From: Novosphingobium sp. JCM 18896
GTDB lineage: Bacteria > Pseudomonadota > Alphaproteobacteria > Sphingomonadales > Sphingomonadaceae
NCBI RefSeq assembly: GCF_025938095.1
Contig: NZ_JAPCZF010000004.1
Span: forward strand, 310,001-374,000
Reading direction: 5' to 3'
DNA length: 64,000 nucleotides
The notes under the pieces were generated by a model, which had not been told where the DNA came from, made no database searches, and worked only from the letters and a program-made list of their open reading frames with translations. The first letter of the stretch is position 1. Each line of letters starts with the position of its first letter. Made by a program: the position numbers and the translations under genes. This document shows, in pieces, positions 35,406 through 44,435 of the stretch.

Positions 35406-36626
35406 ATGGATAACGCCTTGCGGCAGCCGGCCATCTGGATGGTCCTCGTCGCCGCGTTTCTCGACATGATGGCGATGGGCATCGTCATGCCGGTGCTGCC
35501 CGGCCTGATCGAGGACCTGACCGGATCGCTCGCCGCGGCGGGCATCTGGACGGGGGTGATCGGCAGTCTCTGGGCGCTGATGCAGTTCGTCTGCGCGCCG
35601 ATCATCGGTGGCCTGTCCGATCGCTTCGGGCGTCGGCCGGTGATCCTGATCTCGACCGCCGGGCTGACGCTCGACTGGGTGCTGATGGCGCTCGCGCCCA
35701 CGCTCTGGTGGCTGGTGATCGGCCGCATCATCGGTGGGATCACTTCGGCGAGCGCCACCGCGCTGTTCGCCTATATGGCCGACGTCACGGCGCCCGAGCG
35801 TCGCGCCCGTGCTTTCGGGCTGATCGGTGCGGCGATCTCGGCGGGTTTTGTGCTCGGTCCGGCGATCGGCGGCATTCTTGGCGAGATGTCGCCGCGACTG
35901 CCGTTCTGGGTTGCTGCCGGTTTTTCCGGAGCCGCCTTTTTCTATGGCCTGATCGTTCTGCCCGAGTCCCTGCCGCCCGGGCGCCGCAGCCCGTTCACTT
36001 GGCGATCGGCCAGCCCGGTCACGGCGTTGCGGATGGTGGCTGGTAGGCGCGAACTGAGCCGCCTGGCGCTCAGCGTGTTCCTGCTGACCTTTTCGCATCG
36101 CCTGTTCATGACGATCTTCGTGCTGTTCGCCGGGCATCAGCACGGCCTTTCGACCTTGCAGGTCGGTGCGCTTCTGGCCTTTTCCAGCGTGCTCGACCTG
36201 ATCATGCAGGGCGTCGTCGTCGGTCCCGCGACCGCGCGCTTCGGCGATCGCCGAACGACGATTGTCGGCCTCGTCGGCGGTATGGCGAGCTTTCTGGCGA
36301 TGGGGCTGGCGCCCAACGCCGTGCTGTTCGTCGTCGCGATGATCCCGGCCTCGCTGATGGGGCTGGCCGAGCCGACGCTCAAGTCGATGCTGTCGCGGCG
36401 GGTGGCCGAGAGCGAGCAGGGCCGGCTGCAGGGCGCGATGCAGAGCCTAGCCAGCGTCGCGGGGATCGTCGGGCCGGTGTTCTTCGGCTGGATCTATGCG
36501 ATTTCGAGCGCCAGCCTGCCCGGGCTCGGCTTCGCGATCGCCGCGGGCATTCTCGCCATGGCGGCCATCGCCGCTTCGGCTCGAACACCCGGCCCGCTCG
36601 CCGAGCCGCAGTCGGCTTCGGGCTGA
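35406..36626 (+). CDS. MFS transporter, TetA-like drug/H+ antiporter
   Basis: A 406-residue inner-membrane protein with about twelve hydrophobic segments. Signature motifs are FLDMMAMGIVMPVLPGL in TM1 (as in TetA/DHA1 proteins), GGLSDRFGRRPVIL after TM2 (motif A) and the central loop after FYGLIVLPESLP. These mark the DHA1 12-TM drug:proton antiporter group, for which tetracycline and various organic compounds are typical substrates; the true substrate cannot be read. GGAGGGGACCC precedes the ATG. It stands alone between an SDR gene (divergent) and an S9 peptidase gene (convergent, 19 bp apart). Confidence 0.9.
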   Translation: MDNALRQPAIWMVLVAAFLDMMAMGIVMPVLPGLIEDLTGSLAAAGIWTGVIGSLWALMQFVCAPIIGGLSDRFGRRPVILISTAGLTLDWVLMALAPTLWWLVIGRIIGGITSASATALFAYMADVTAPERRARAFGLIGAAISAGFVLGPAIGGILGEMSPRLPFWVAAGFSGAAFFYGLIVLPESLPPGRRSPFTWRSASPVTALRMVAGRRELSRLALSVFLLTFSHRLFMTIFVLFAGHQHGLSTLQVGALLAFSSVLDLIMQGVVVGPATARFGDRRTTIVGLVGGMASFLAMGLAPNAVLFVVAMIPASLMGLAEPTLKSMLSRRVAESEQGRLQGAMQSLASVAGIVGPVFFGWIYAISSASLPGLGFAIAAGILAMAAIAASARTPGPLAEPQSASG

Positions 36627-36645
36627 AGCGTCGCGGAGACCGGGC

Positions 36646-38583
36646 TTACTGGCTCCCGCTGCCCTTCTCGCCCAGCAGCGTCTGCCGCCAGAACAGCAGG
36701 CCGGTCCAGAACTGGTAGTCGGCGTTCTCCTTCTTGGCGAAGCCGTGGCCCTCGTTCTGGCCGAGCAGGTGCCAGGCCGGCCGCCCCTTGGCGCGCACGG
36801 CCTTGACGATCTGGTCGGCTTCGGAGGCCGGCACGCGCGGATCGTTGCCGCCGGTGACGACCATCAGCGGGATCGTCAGCTTGTCGACGCTGGTCAGTGG
36901 CGAGATCGCCGTGAGCTTGGCGCGCTGCGCGGGATCGCGCTCGTCGCCGTATTCGACGCGGCGCAGGTCGCGGCGATAGGACTGCGTGTTCTCGAGGAAG
37001 GTCACGAAGTCGGAAATCGCGACCACGCAGTTCGCGCCCTTGAACCGCGCGCCATAGCGTATGGCCGAGGCATAGCACATGTAGCCGCCATAGGAGCCGC
37101 CGGTCACGGCCATGCGTGCGGGATCGATGGACTGGTCCTTGGACAGCGTGTCGAGGAAGGCGCCGATGTCGCGCACCGAATCCTCGCGCTTGAACGGCCC
37201 ATTGTCGAGATTGACGAAGCGCTTGCCGAAGCCCGTCGAACCGCGGACGTTGGGATAGAACACGGCGACGCCGAGTTCGTTGACCAGATAGTTGTTGCGG
37301 CCGAGGAAGCCGGGGCGCGACTGGCCTTCGGGGCCGCCGTGGATGTTGACGATCAGCGGGCGCTTGCCGGGAAACCTCTTCGCGTCGGGGCTGTAGAGGA
37401 AGCCCGAGACGCGTTCGCCGTCGAAGCTCTTCACCTCGACCAGCCGGGGTTCGACGTTGGCCTGGGGGTCGAGGCCGCCGGTTTCGCTCTGGGTCCAGCG
37501 GGTGACCGCGAGCGTCGCCGGATCGACCGAATAGGCGTCCGAAGGCGATCGGGCCGAACTGAAGCCGAAGCCGACCGTGCCCCAGGGCGCGATGTCCATC
37601 TTGCCGAGTGTACCCAGCGGCAAACCCTTGACCTCGCGCACGGCAGCGCCGGGAGCCGCCTTCGGGTCGAGCAGCCGCAGCTTGCTGGCGCCGGCCTCGT
37701 TCACCGCATAGGCGATGAAGCTGCCGTCCTTGGCTATGTCGAAATCCTCGACGTCCCAACGCTGTTCGGGGTTGCGCGGCGAGAAGGCGCCGCTGGCGAG
37801 GTCGATCGTGCCGAGGCGCTGGAAGTCCGAACCTTCGTCGCTGGTGACCCACAGTGTGCCGTCGGGCGCGAACTCGGCCTCGCCATAGGCGATCGTCCGG
37901 CCGTGATCGCCGATCGGCGTCAGCTTGCCGCTGGCAAGGTCGAGCAGGTGGAGGTTCGACTTGGTGATCGAGACATATTCGGAAACCACCGCGCGCTTGC
38001 CGTCGGGCGCGAAGTCGGCGATCTGCCAGCCGCCGCCCTTGACCTGGGCGACCATGCGGCTCGACTTGGGATCGCGCGGGTCGGCGACGTAGAGGTCGCT
38101 GTCGGTGCCGTTGCGCCGGGTCGAGCTGTAGCCGATCTGCTTGCCGTCGTGGCTCCAGGCGCCGAAGGCGTTGCGGCTCTTGCCGTCGGTCAGCAGCGTG
38201 AGCCGACCGTCCTTGAGCGTGTAGAGCTGGAAGAACTCGTCGCCGCCCTTATCCTTGACGACGAGCAGGACGTCGCCGGTGGGCGACCAGCTGCCGCCCA
38301 CGGGTTCGGCCTCGAAACTCACCTGGGTACGCGCACCCATCGGTTGCTTGACGACGTGGAGCTGGGCGGTGTTGCCGAATCGCGTGCCGATCAGCATCGC
38401 GCGGTCGGCGGCGTTCCAGCCGGCGAAGGAGGCGGTGCGGAACTCCATGTAGGGCCGGGTTTCCTCCACGACCGCATCGGGCACCGGCGGGGCGCCATCG
38501 ACGACCAGCGCGGCGGGGCGCTCGGCATCGGCAAGCGCGGCGGTGCTGCACAGGAGCATGGTGGCGAGAAGGGCTGGGCGCAT
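36646..38583 (-). CDS. exported S9 family peptidase (prolyl oligopeptidase type)
   Basis: A 645-residue serine peptidase. A signal peptide (LLATMLLCSTAALA) is followed by an N-terminal beta-propeller domain (residues about 30-380, repeated FAPDG-type blades) and a C-terminal alpha/beta hydrolase domain starting near RPLIVNIHGGPEGQSRPGF. The nucleophile lies in GGSYGGYM, the Asp in TGGNDPRVPASEAD and the His in NEGHGFAKKEN. The family cleaves short peptides or acyl-aminoacyl bonds. I start at ATG 38583, after a GGAG, at the signal peptide; an in-frame ATG 12 codons upstream is possible. It ends 19 bp from the MFS stop on the other strand. Confidence 0.9.
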   Translation of the reverse strand: MRPALLATMLLCSTAALADAERPAALVVDGAPPVPDAVVEETRPYMEFRTASFAGWNAADRAMLIGTRFGNTAQLHVVKQPMGARTQVSFEAEPVGGSWSPTGDVLLVVKDKGGDEFFQLYTLKDGRLTLLTDGKSRNAFGAWSHDGKQIGYSSTRRNGTDSDLYVADPRDPKSSRMVAQVKGGGWQIADFAPDGKRAVVSEYVSITKSNLHLLDLASGKLTPIGDHGRTIAYGEAEFAPDGTLWVTSDEGSDFQRLGTIDLASGAFSPRNPEQRWDVEDFDIAKDGSFIAYAVNEAGASKLRLLDPKAAPGAAVREVKGLPLGTLGKMDIAPWGTVGFGFSSARSPSDAYSVDPATLAVTRWTQSETGGLDPQANVEPRLVEVKSFDGERVSGFLYSPDAKRFPGKRPLIVNIHGGPEGQSRPGFLGRNNYLVNELGVAVFYPNVRGSTGFGKRFVNLDNGPFKREDSVRDIGAFLDTLSKDQSIDPARMAVTGGSYGGYMCYASAIRYGARFKGANCVVAISDFVTFLENTQSYRRDLRRVEYGDERDPAQRAKLTAISPLTSVDKLTIPLMVVTGGNDPRVPASEADQIVKAVRAKGRPAWHLLGQNEGHGFAKKENADYQFWTGLLFWRQTLLGEKGSGSQ

Positions 38584-38657
38584 GGGCGACGATCTCCGGG
38601 GAAGGGGTCTGCCCGGCATCCTACATTCGAACGCGCCGGATGCCAGCGATGGCCGGC

Positions 38658-38685
38658 AAGAAAAAGGCCCCGCCGAAGCGGGGCC
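38658..38685 (-). terminator. Rho-independent terminator
   Basis: On the minus strand the stem GGCCCCGC, loop TTCG, stem GCGGGGCC is followed by TTTTTCTT. This canonical terminator is 39 bp after the stop of the TonB receptor gene (38725-41235). Confidence 0.9.
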
Positions 38686-38724
38686 AGTTCAAGGTGATCG
38701 TTCTGACTTTGCGTGGTGCCGGGA

Positions 38725-41235
38725 TCAGCTGCCGAAGTTCACGCGCAGGCGCACGCCGTACATCCGCGGCGGGGCCAGCAGATAGTCGTAGACGCCGAGC
38801 GAGTCGAAGCCGCCGCCCGCGGTCGAGAAATAGGTCTTGTTCGTCAGGTTGGTGACGAAGCCCATCAGGTCGATGTTCGAGCCGGCGATGTTCTTCCAGC
38901 CCAGGTTGGCATTGACCACGTTGCTCGGCGCGATGCTGAGGTTGCCGTCGACCAGCTGGCTCGCGGTGTAGACGTAGTTCGCACCGATCGACAGGCGACC
39001 GAGGTCGTCGTTCAGCGGCAGATTGTATTCGGCCGCCAGCGTCAGGCGATGCTTGGGCGAATAGGTCAGCGGGCTGCCGACCGAACCGCGCGGCAGGACG
39101 CGTTCGAACGGGCTCTGCGGCGCCAGAGTCGGTGCGACCAGTTCCTTGATCTTGGTGTCGAGGTAGGTGTAGCCGAGCGTCAGGTTCAGCGCGTCGAAGA
39201 CGGTCACGCCGGCGTCGACCTCGAAACCCTTGATCTCGGACTTGCCGGCATTGATGATCGCCGCGCCACCGGCGATGCCGCTGCCCTGCTTGGCGACCAG
39301 GCCGCCGAAGATCTGCTGGTTGCTGAAGTCGTTGTAGAAGCCGGCGACGTTGAAGTAGCCGTTGACCGCGCCGCGGAAGGTCAGCTTCGCGCCGAGTTCA
39401 TAGGAGTCCACCTTCTCGGGGTTCCAGGTCTCGAGCCCCGGGTTGGTGAAGTTGACGCCGCCCTGGCGATAGCCACGCGCCCACTTCGCATAGAACAGCA
39501 TGTCGGGCGTCGGCTTGAAGTCTAGGTCGATCAGCCAGGTCGGCTTGCTCGACTTGTTGACGATCGTCGTGCCGCAGGCGGCGGTGTTGCCGCCATTCGT
39601 CAGCAGGTTGACCGTGGGGTGGTTGAAGTTGTCGTTGCACGACCGCGCGACGGGGATCGTGCCGGTGCCGGGAATGGTCGCGAAGGTGTAGCGGTTGCTT
39701 TCCGAATAGCCGACGATCTTGTCGAAGGTGTAGCGGAAGCCGCCGGTCAGCGCGAGCTGGTCGGTAAACTTGTAGGTCGCCTGGGCGAAGACGCCGTGGT
39801 TGTCGAAGGACAGCTTGGTGCGCGATTCCGAGACGATTGCCCCCGGCGCGGTGAAGGTGGCCGACAGCGGCACCAGCGGCAGGCCGCCCGCGCAGCTCAG
39901 AGTGCCTGGATCGGTGCAGTTGCCGTAGATGCCCGTGCGCTGCTGGCTGAAGCCGAGCGGGCGGCTGAATTCGAGGTAGCCGCCGAGTACGAAGTTGAAC
40001 TTGCCGTCGGCCGAATTGCCCTGGATCTGCAGTTCTTCGGTCGCGGTCGATTCCGCCGAGGCGTGATAGCCGGGCTGGGTGGCGAGGCGGATGTACTGGA
40101 ACGGCGTGCCGATCAGCTGCGGGAACTGCGCGCGCGTGATCGGGGTGTCGGGGAAGCGGAAGTTGTCGCTGTAGAGCGAGAAGGCGGCATCCTCGCGGAA
40201 TTCGCCGTAGCTCATGATGTTCTTCACCGTCAGCGTGTCGCTGGCACGCCAGGTCGTGGTGTTGATCACCTGCCACTGCTCGAGCAGGATGCGCGGGTTG
40301 GGATTGCTGACGTCGACGTCGAACAGGCTGTCGCCGCGGGCGGCCTGGCGATCGATCTGCGCGCAGCCGGCCTGGGCGGTCAGATAGCGAATGAATGTCG
40401 TCGCGGTCGGCACGAAGTTGCGATCGCACTCGGCGTAGCGCGTGGCATAGCCGTTGGTGTCCGACCGACTGTAGGTCGCGATCATGTAGTTTTCGAGGTC
40501 CGGCGTCAGATCGGCGACGATGCTGAGGCGGCCATAGACATAGTCGGTGTCGTTGTAGTCTTTGGGGCCGATCCCGGACTTGTTGTTCATGTAGCCGTCG
40601 CGCTTGTTGCGATCGAGCGAGAGACGGACCTTGAAGGTATCGGCCAGCGGGATGTTCAGCGCGGCCTGGAGACGCATCTGGTCATAGTTGCCGTAGGTGC
40701 CCTCGACATAGCCCTCGAGATTGTCGGTCGGCTTCTGCGGGACGAGCAGCACCGCGCCGCCGGTGGTGTTGCGGCCGAACAGCGTGCCCTGCGGGCCCTT
40801 CAGCACCTGGACGTTCTGGAGGTCGGTGAACGAGCCGGCGCCGACGGTGTTGCCCGAAGTGGTGCCGCCCTGCGCACGCACGCCGACGACGTCGGCGAAG
40901 TAGACGCCGACGGTCGGCGCGGTCGACTGGTCCTGGTTGAAGCCGCGCAGCGAGAAGGCGGCCTTTTCCGCACCGTAACGCGCATTGACCGACAGCGACG
41001 GCGTGTAGGTCGCCAGGTCGGACGCGACGACGATGTTGCGATTGGCGATCTGTTCGGGGTTGTAGACCGTGATCGAGATCGGAACGTCCTGGAGCCGCTC
41101 CTCGGTGCGGCGGGCGGTCACGACGATGTCCGGCGTGCTCGAATCCGCCGAGGCGCTCTGCGCGTAAGCGGGCGCAGCCGCGAGAATGGCGCCCGAAGCG
41201 GCCCCAGCGAGTAGTGCAAACCTGCCGATGAACAT
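38725..41235 (-). CDS. TonB-dependent receptor
   Basis: An 836-residue receptor. Signal peptide (LLAGAASGAILAAAPAYAQ), then TPDIVVTARRTEERLQDVPISITVYN as TonB box and plug start, VQVLKGPQGTLFGRNTTGGAVLLVPQKPT in the plug, and a barrel that ends in YGVRLRVNFGS. The start ATG at 41235 follows GGAGGGG. It is transcribed alone, with the terminator described at 38658-38685. Upstream lies the end of the AmpR-like regulator gene on the same strand, 185 bp away, so a promoter must sit in between. Substrate unknown. Confidence 0.92.
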   Translation of the reverse strand: MFIGRFALLAGAASGAILAAAPAYAQSASADSSTPDIVVTARRTEERLQDVPISITVYNPEQIANRNIVVASDLATYTPSLSVNARYGAEKAAFSLRGFNQDQSTAPTVGVYFADVVGVRAQGGTTSGNTVGAGSFTDLQNVQVLKGPQGTLFGRNTTGGAVLLVPQKPTDNLEGYVEGTYGNYDQMRLQAALNIPLADTFKVRLSLDRNKRDGYMNNKSGIGPKDYNDTDYVYGRLSIVADLTPDLENYMIATYSRSDTNGYATRYAECDRNFVPTATTFIRYLTAQAGCAQIDRQAARGDSLFDVDVSNPNPRILLEQWQVINTTTWRASDTLTVKNIMSYGEFREDAAFSLYSDNFRFPDTPITRAQFPQLIGTPFQYIRLATQPGYHASAESTATEELQIQGNSADGKFNFVLGGYLEFSRPLGFSQQRTGIYGNCTDPGTLSCAGGLPLVPLSATFTAPGAIVSESRTKLSFDNHGVFAQATYKFTDQLALTGGFRYTFDKIVGYSESNRYTFATIPGTGTIPVARSCNDNFNHPTVNLLTNGGNTAACGTTIVNKSSKPTWLIDLDFKPTPDMLFYAKWARGYRQGGVNFTNPGLETWNPEKVDSYELGAKLTFRGAVNGYFNVAGFYNDFSNQQIFGGLVAKQGSGIAGGAAIINAGKSEIKGFEVDAGVTVFDALNLTLGYTYLDTKIKELVAPTLAPQSPFERVLPRGSVGSPLTYSPKHRLTLAAEYNLPLNDDLGRLSIGANYVYTASQLVDGNLSIAPSNVVNANLGWKNIAGSNIDLMGFVTNLTNKTYFSTAGGGFDSLGVYDYLLAPPRMYGVRLRVNFGS

Positions 41236-41420
41236 CGTGTATTTCCCCTCCGATTAATTGCATGTGTGCTATTGCATAATCGCGGGGCTAACCGATCGCG
41301 GCAATGGATACAATCGGCCTGCCGGAGGCCGTTTCACGTATTTTGTGGAGAGTTGCCCGATGGCATCACTTCGGCTCGAAAGCGGCGTTAGGGGCGCAAG
41401 TAACCGCGTTCGAGCGCGAG

Positions 41421-42296
41421 TCAGCCGCCCGCGCAGGTGATCCCGATAAGCCAGTCCGAAAAGGCTCGCATCGCGCTGGATATGGGGCGAGAGGACAGGC
41501 GGGTCAGCCAGTAGGAGCCGCGATCGACGGCGATGTCGAAGGGATCGACCAGCAACCCGCTCTCGCGCTCGCGGCCGAACATCGCCAGCGGCAGCAGCGC
41601 CACCCCCATGCCGCGGATCGCCGCCGTGGCCATCAGGTGCGAGGCGTCGAACACCGGCCCGTTGGCGACGGGCCCCTTGACCTGGGCCTGGGCGAACCAG
41701 GCCGGCCAGTCCTGCAGGCGATAGGACCGCAGCAGCGGGAACCGCGCAAGGTCGCCGGGATGGCGGATCTGTTCGGCCAGGCGCGGGCTGCACATCGGCG
41801 TCATCGGCGCGGGCATCAGGCTCTCGGCCGCGACGCCGTGCCACGATCCGTCGCCGAAGCGGATCGCCAGGTCGAGGCTCTCGGTCCAGAGGTCGACCGC
41901 ATTGTTGTTGGTCAGCAGGCGGACTTCGATCCCGGGATGGGCCGCCTGGAAATCGGGCAGCCGCTCGATCAGGAAGCTGACCGCGAAAGTACCCACTGCG
42001 CCGACCGTCAGGATCTCGCGGACACCTTCGCCGGCAACCACGGCGAGCGCCGCGCTCATCCGCCCGAGCGCGTCGGAAACCACGGGGGCGAGCACGACAC
42101 CTTCGTCGCTGAGCACCAGCCCGCGCGTGGTCCGGCGGAACAGCGGCTTGCCAATATGGGTCTCTAGCATCTTCACCTGCTGGCTGACCGCGGCTTGCGT
42201 CACGCAGAGCTCGTCGGCCGCGCGGGTGAAATTGAGATGCCGGGCCGCGGCTTCGAAGGCGCGCAGGGTGTTGAGCGATAGCGCGCGGATATCCAT
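41421..42296 (-). CDS. AmpR/GcvA-like LysR regulator
   Basis: A 291-residue LysR protein. The N-terminus LNTLRAFEAAARHLNFTRAADELCVTQAAVSQQVKMLETHIGKPLFRRTTRGLVLSDEG closely follows AmpR and GcvA. The effector domain includes LTVGAVGTFAVSFLIERLPDFQAAHPGIEVRLLTNNNAVDLWTESLDLAIRFGDGSWHG and the AmpR-like end MFGRERESGLLVDPFDIAVDRGSYWLT. It is divergent from the class A beta-lactamase gene with 109 bp between, the classic ampR arrangement; AmpR senses peptidoglycan fragments released under beta-lactam stress. ATG 42296 starts the HTH; the frame is open further upstream. Confidence 0.9.
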   Translation of the reverse strand: MDIRALSLNTLRAFEAAARHLNFTRAADELCVTQAAVSQQVKMLETHIGKPLFRRTTRGLVLSDEGVVLAPVVSDALGRMSAALAVVAGEGVREILTVGAVGTFAVSFLIERLPDFQAAHPGIEVRLLTNNNAVDLWTESLDLAIRFGDGSWHGVAAESLMPAPMTPMCSPRLAEQIRHPGDLARFPLLRSYRLQDWPAWFAQAQVKGPVANGPVFDASHLMATAAIRGMGVALLPLAMFGRERESGLLVDPFDIAVDRGSYWLTRLSSRPISSAMRAFSDWLIGITCAGG

Positions 42297-42405
42297 GCTC
42301 GTTCCTAGTTTTCCTGGGGACGGACCGCAGAAACCATCATTTGCTCCAGGCGTCAAACCTGCGGAGATTGCCGGCGACATCTTGGCTCTAGGGAAGGAAA
42401 ATCCG
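42297..42405. promoter_or_regulatory. divergent promoter region, AmpR-like/beta-lactamase
   Basis: The 109-bp gap contains TTTG-N10-CAAA at 42340-42357, a short dyad of the kind LysR regulators bind, and the beta-lactamase ribosome-binding site GGGAAGG near 42391-42397. Promoter elements are not clear enough to mark. Confidence 0.4.
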
Positions 42406-43323
42406 ATGATCGATCGACGCAGTGCTCTGGCTGGCGCGGTGGCCGTGCTCGTGGCGGGATGCGGCGAGGCGGCGTCGCCCGCCATCGGCAAAGCTGGGGG
42501 CAATTTCGCGCGTGAGGTCGCGGCGCTGAAGCGGATCGAGCAGGCGGCGCGCGGGCGGCTCGGGGCTTTCGTGCTCGATCCGGCCAGCGGTCGCAGCTTC
42601 GGCTGGCGCGAGAACGAGCGCTTCGCCCATTGCAGTTCGTTCAAGCTCTCGCTGGCGGCGATGCTGCTGGCTCGGGCCGACAAGGGCGAAGTCGATCTCG
42701 ACGAGATCCTGCGCTGGACCAAGGCCGACATGCTCTCGACCAGCCCGGTCACCTCCGAACACGTCGCTGACGGGCTTCCCGTTCGCGAACTGGCGCGGGC
42801 GACCCTGGTGACCAGCGACAACACCGCCGCCAACGTCCTGCTGCGGCGTTTCGGCGGACCCGAGGCGGTGACGCGTTTCTGGCGCTCGACGGGCGATACG
42901 GTCAGCCGGCTCGATCGCTACGAACCCGCGCTCAACCTGACGCCGCCGGGTACCGAACTCGACACGACGACGCCCGCCGCCATGGCTGCGACCCTGGCCA
43001 AGCTCGTGCTCGGCGATGTGCTGGCACCCGCGAGCCGCGGCACCTTGCGCGAATGGATGATCGCGGTCGCGACGGGCCGTAATCGTATCCGCGCCGGCTT
43101 TCCCGCGGACTGGATTTCGGGCGACAAGACCGGAACCGGTGTCGACGAGACCCGCCACACCTACGTCGATCTGGCCTTCGGCGGACCGGCCGGCGCTTCG
43201 CCGGTCATCGTCACCGCCTATTTCGAGCCAGAACGTCTGGTCGAGCCGATGGACCCGGTTTCGACCGGCGCGCTTGCCGAAGTCGGGCGCGTCGCCACCG
43301 CTTTCGCCGGAAAGCGAGGTTGA
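42406..43323 (+). CDS. class A beta-lactamase
   Basis: A 305-residue serine beta-lactamase that hydrolyses the beta-lactam ring in the periplasm. All class A motifs are present: S77-S-F-K80 (SxxK), S137-D-N139 (SDN), E173-P-A-L-N177 (ExxLN) and K241-T-G243 (KTG). The N-terminus MIDRRSALAGAVAVLVAGC has a twin arginine and a lipobox L-V-A-G-C with Cys19, so it may be a membrane-anchored, Tat-exported lipoprotein. ATG 42406 follows GGGAAGGAAAATCC. Divergent from the AmpR-like regulator, so it is probably inducible. A downstream DUF2322 gene begins 80 bp later. Confidence 0.93.
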   Translation: MIDRRSALAGAVAVLVAGCGEAASPAIGKAGGNFAREVAALKRIEQAARGRLGAFVLDPASGRSFGWRENERFAHCSSFKLSLAAMLLARADKGEVDLDEILRWTKADMLSTSPVTSEHVADGLPVRELARATLVTSDNTAANVLLRRFGGPEAVTRFWRSTGDTVSRLDRYEPALNLTPPGTELDTTTPAAMAATLAKLVLGDVLAPASRGTLREWMIAVATGRNRIRAGFPADWISGDKTGTGVDETRHTYVDLAFGGPAGASPVIVTAYFEPERLVEPMDPVSTGALAEVGRVATAFAGKRG

Positions 43324-43403
43324 TAAGGGCCGGCGCGGTGCTTGGCCTCGGCCGTGAACCAATGTTACAGGCGCCGCCCGAGATTTACCCAGGAACCCGA
43401 GAC

Positions 43404-43748
43404 ATGCCCGCGACGATCGAACCCACTGCAAGCTTCAAGGGCAATCTCGCGTTGCTGCCGTCGGTCGAAGGCCTCGCGCGGATCGATCTCGTCGACGACG
43501 CGGGCGTGGTGGTCGCCAGCATCGAGAACCAGCCGGGCAAGCAGGGTTCGCTGGCGGTCTATCAGTACCTGCAGCAGCAGTTCGCCAGCCTCGATGCGCC
43601 GGCTGCAGAGCACGGCCTGGCCGTGTTCGCCGAGCATACCGCCGATGCGCGCAACCGTCCGGGCGCGCATCCCAACGTCGATCGCCTGATCGCCATCGTC
43701 GAGGGTGCCGCGCCGCTGACGATCACTGTCGTCGCTGCGGGTAACTAA
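43404..43748 (+). CDS. DUF2322 family protein
   Basis: A 114-residue cytoplasmic protein reading FKGNLALLPSVEGLARIDLVDDAGVVVASIENQPGKQGSLAVYQYLQQQF, then AAEHGLAVFAEHTADARNRPGAHPNVDRLIAIVEG. From memory this pattern (GKQGSL.VY, GL..FAEHT.DAR..PG.HPN.DRL) is the DUF2322 family, of unknown function. ATG 43404 follows AGGA. It could share the beta-lactamase transcript but the 80-bp gap leaves this open. Confidence 0.75.
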   Translation: MPATIEPTASFKGNLALLPSVEGLARIDLVDDAGVVVASIENQPGKQGSLAVYQYLQQQFASLDAPAAEHGLAVFAEHTADARNRPGAHPNVDRLIAIVEGAAPLTITVVAAGN

Positions 43749-43755
43749 GTCCCTT

Positions 43756-44385
43756 CTAGACGGCGGCTTGCCTGTCATCAGGCAGGTCGTCGCTCAGGCG
43801 CTTTCGGAACAGGCGGCGGATCAGCCGGTCCTCGAGGATTCGTCCGACGACATAGAGTACCGCGAAGAGCCCGGCGAAAACATAGGCCGGAACCGGCGAT
43901 GGTCCTTCGTCCTCGTCCTTCTTGTCGTCCTTCTTCGGCTTTTCCGGCGCGGGCGCGCCGAGGAACTTGTCGACCGGGTTGAGCTCGCGGACGACCTCCT
44001 TCTTCTCGGGCTTCTTCTTCTCGGCCGCCTCGGCCGCCGGCTTGTCGAGCTTGCCCACGGCAATCGTCAGCCCGGCGAAGGTCAGGAACAGCAGCGGTGC
44101 CAGGAAGCAGAACAGCAGCGCCCGGCTGGTCAGGCGATAGCGCAGCACGCCGCCGGTGGCGCCCTGCTCGATCCGCAGCACGCCGCCGTCGAAGATCGAC
44201 ATCTTGTCCTGCGCCGCCTGGGCTTTCTTGCTGAAGGTCAGCGTGTCGCCGGTCCTCTGGTGGCTGGTGCCGCCCGTATGGAACAGCGGATCCAGCCGGT
44301 CGAAGGCCTCCTCGTGCGTCTGGCCGGGGGCGAGTTCGACACTGCCCCGAACGGTCCAGATCCAGTCGACGAGGCCTGCGTTCAC
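43756..44385 (-). CDS. two-TM membrane protein, unknown function
   Basis: A 209-residue protein. Residues about 1-85 look cytoplasmic and beta-rich (WIWTVRGSVELAPGQTHEEAFDRLDPLFHTGGTSHQRTGDTLTFSKK). One hydrophobic segment is near 90-112 (LLFCFLAPLLFLTFAGLTIAV), then a highly charged Lys/Glu/Asp linker (EKKKPEKKEVV, KKDDKKDEDEG), then a second hydrophobic segment (VFAGLFAVLYVVGRILED). I do not recognise a family. The GTG at 44385 follows AAGGA. It lies 50 bp downstream of the fatty acid hydroxylase-like gene on the same strand. Confidence 0.7.
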   Translation of the reverse strand: MNAGLVDWIWTVRGSVELAPGQTHEEAFDRLDPLFHTGGTSHQRTGDTLTFSKKAQAAQDKMSIFDGGVLRIEQGATGGVLRYRLTSRALLFCFLAPLLFLTFAGLTIAVGKLDKPAAEAAEKKKPEKKEVVRELNPVDKFLGAPAPEKPKKDDKKDEDEGPSPVPAYVFAGLFAVLYVVGRILEDRLIRRLFRKRLSDDLPDDRQAAV

Positions 44386-44435
44386 GGAAGGTCCTTGAGG
44401 CTGGGCAGCGAAACGGGCGGTCGAAGCGCTGCCCG

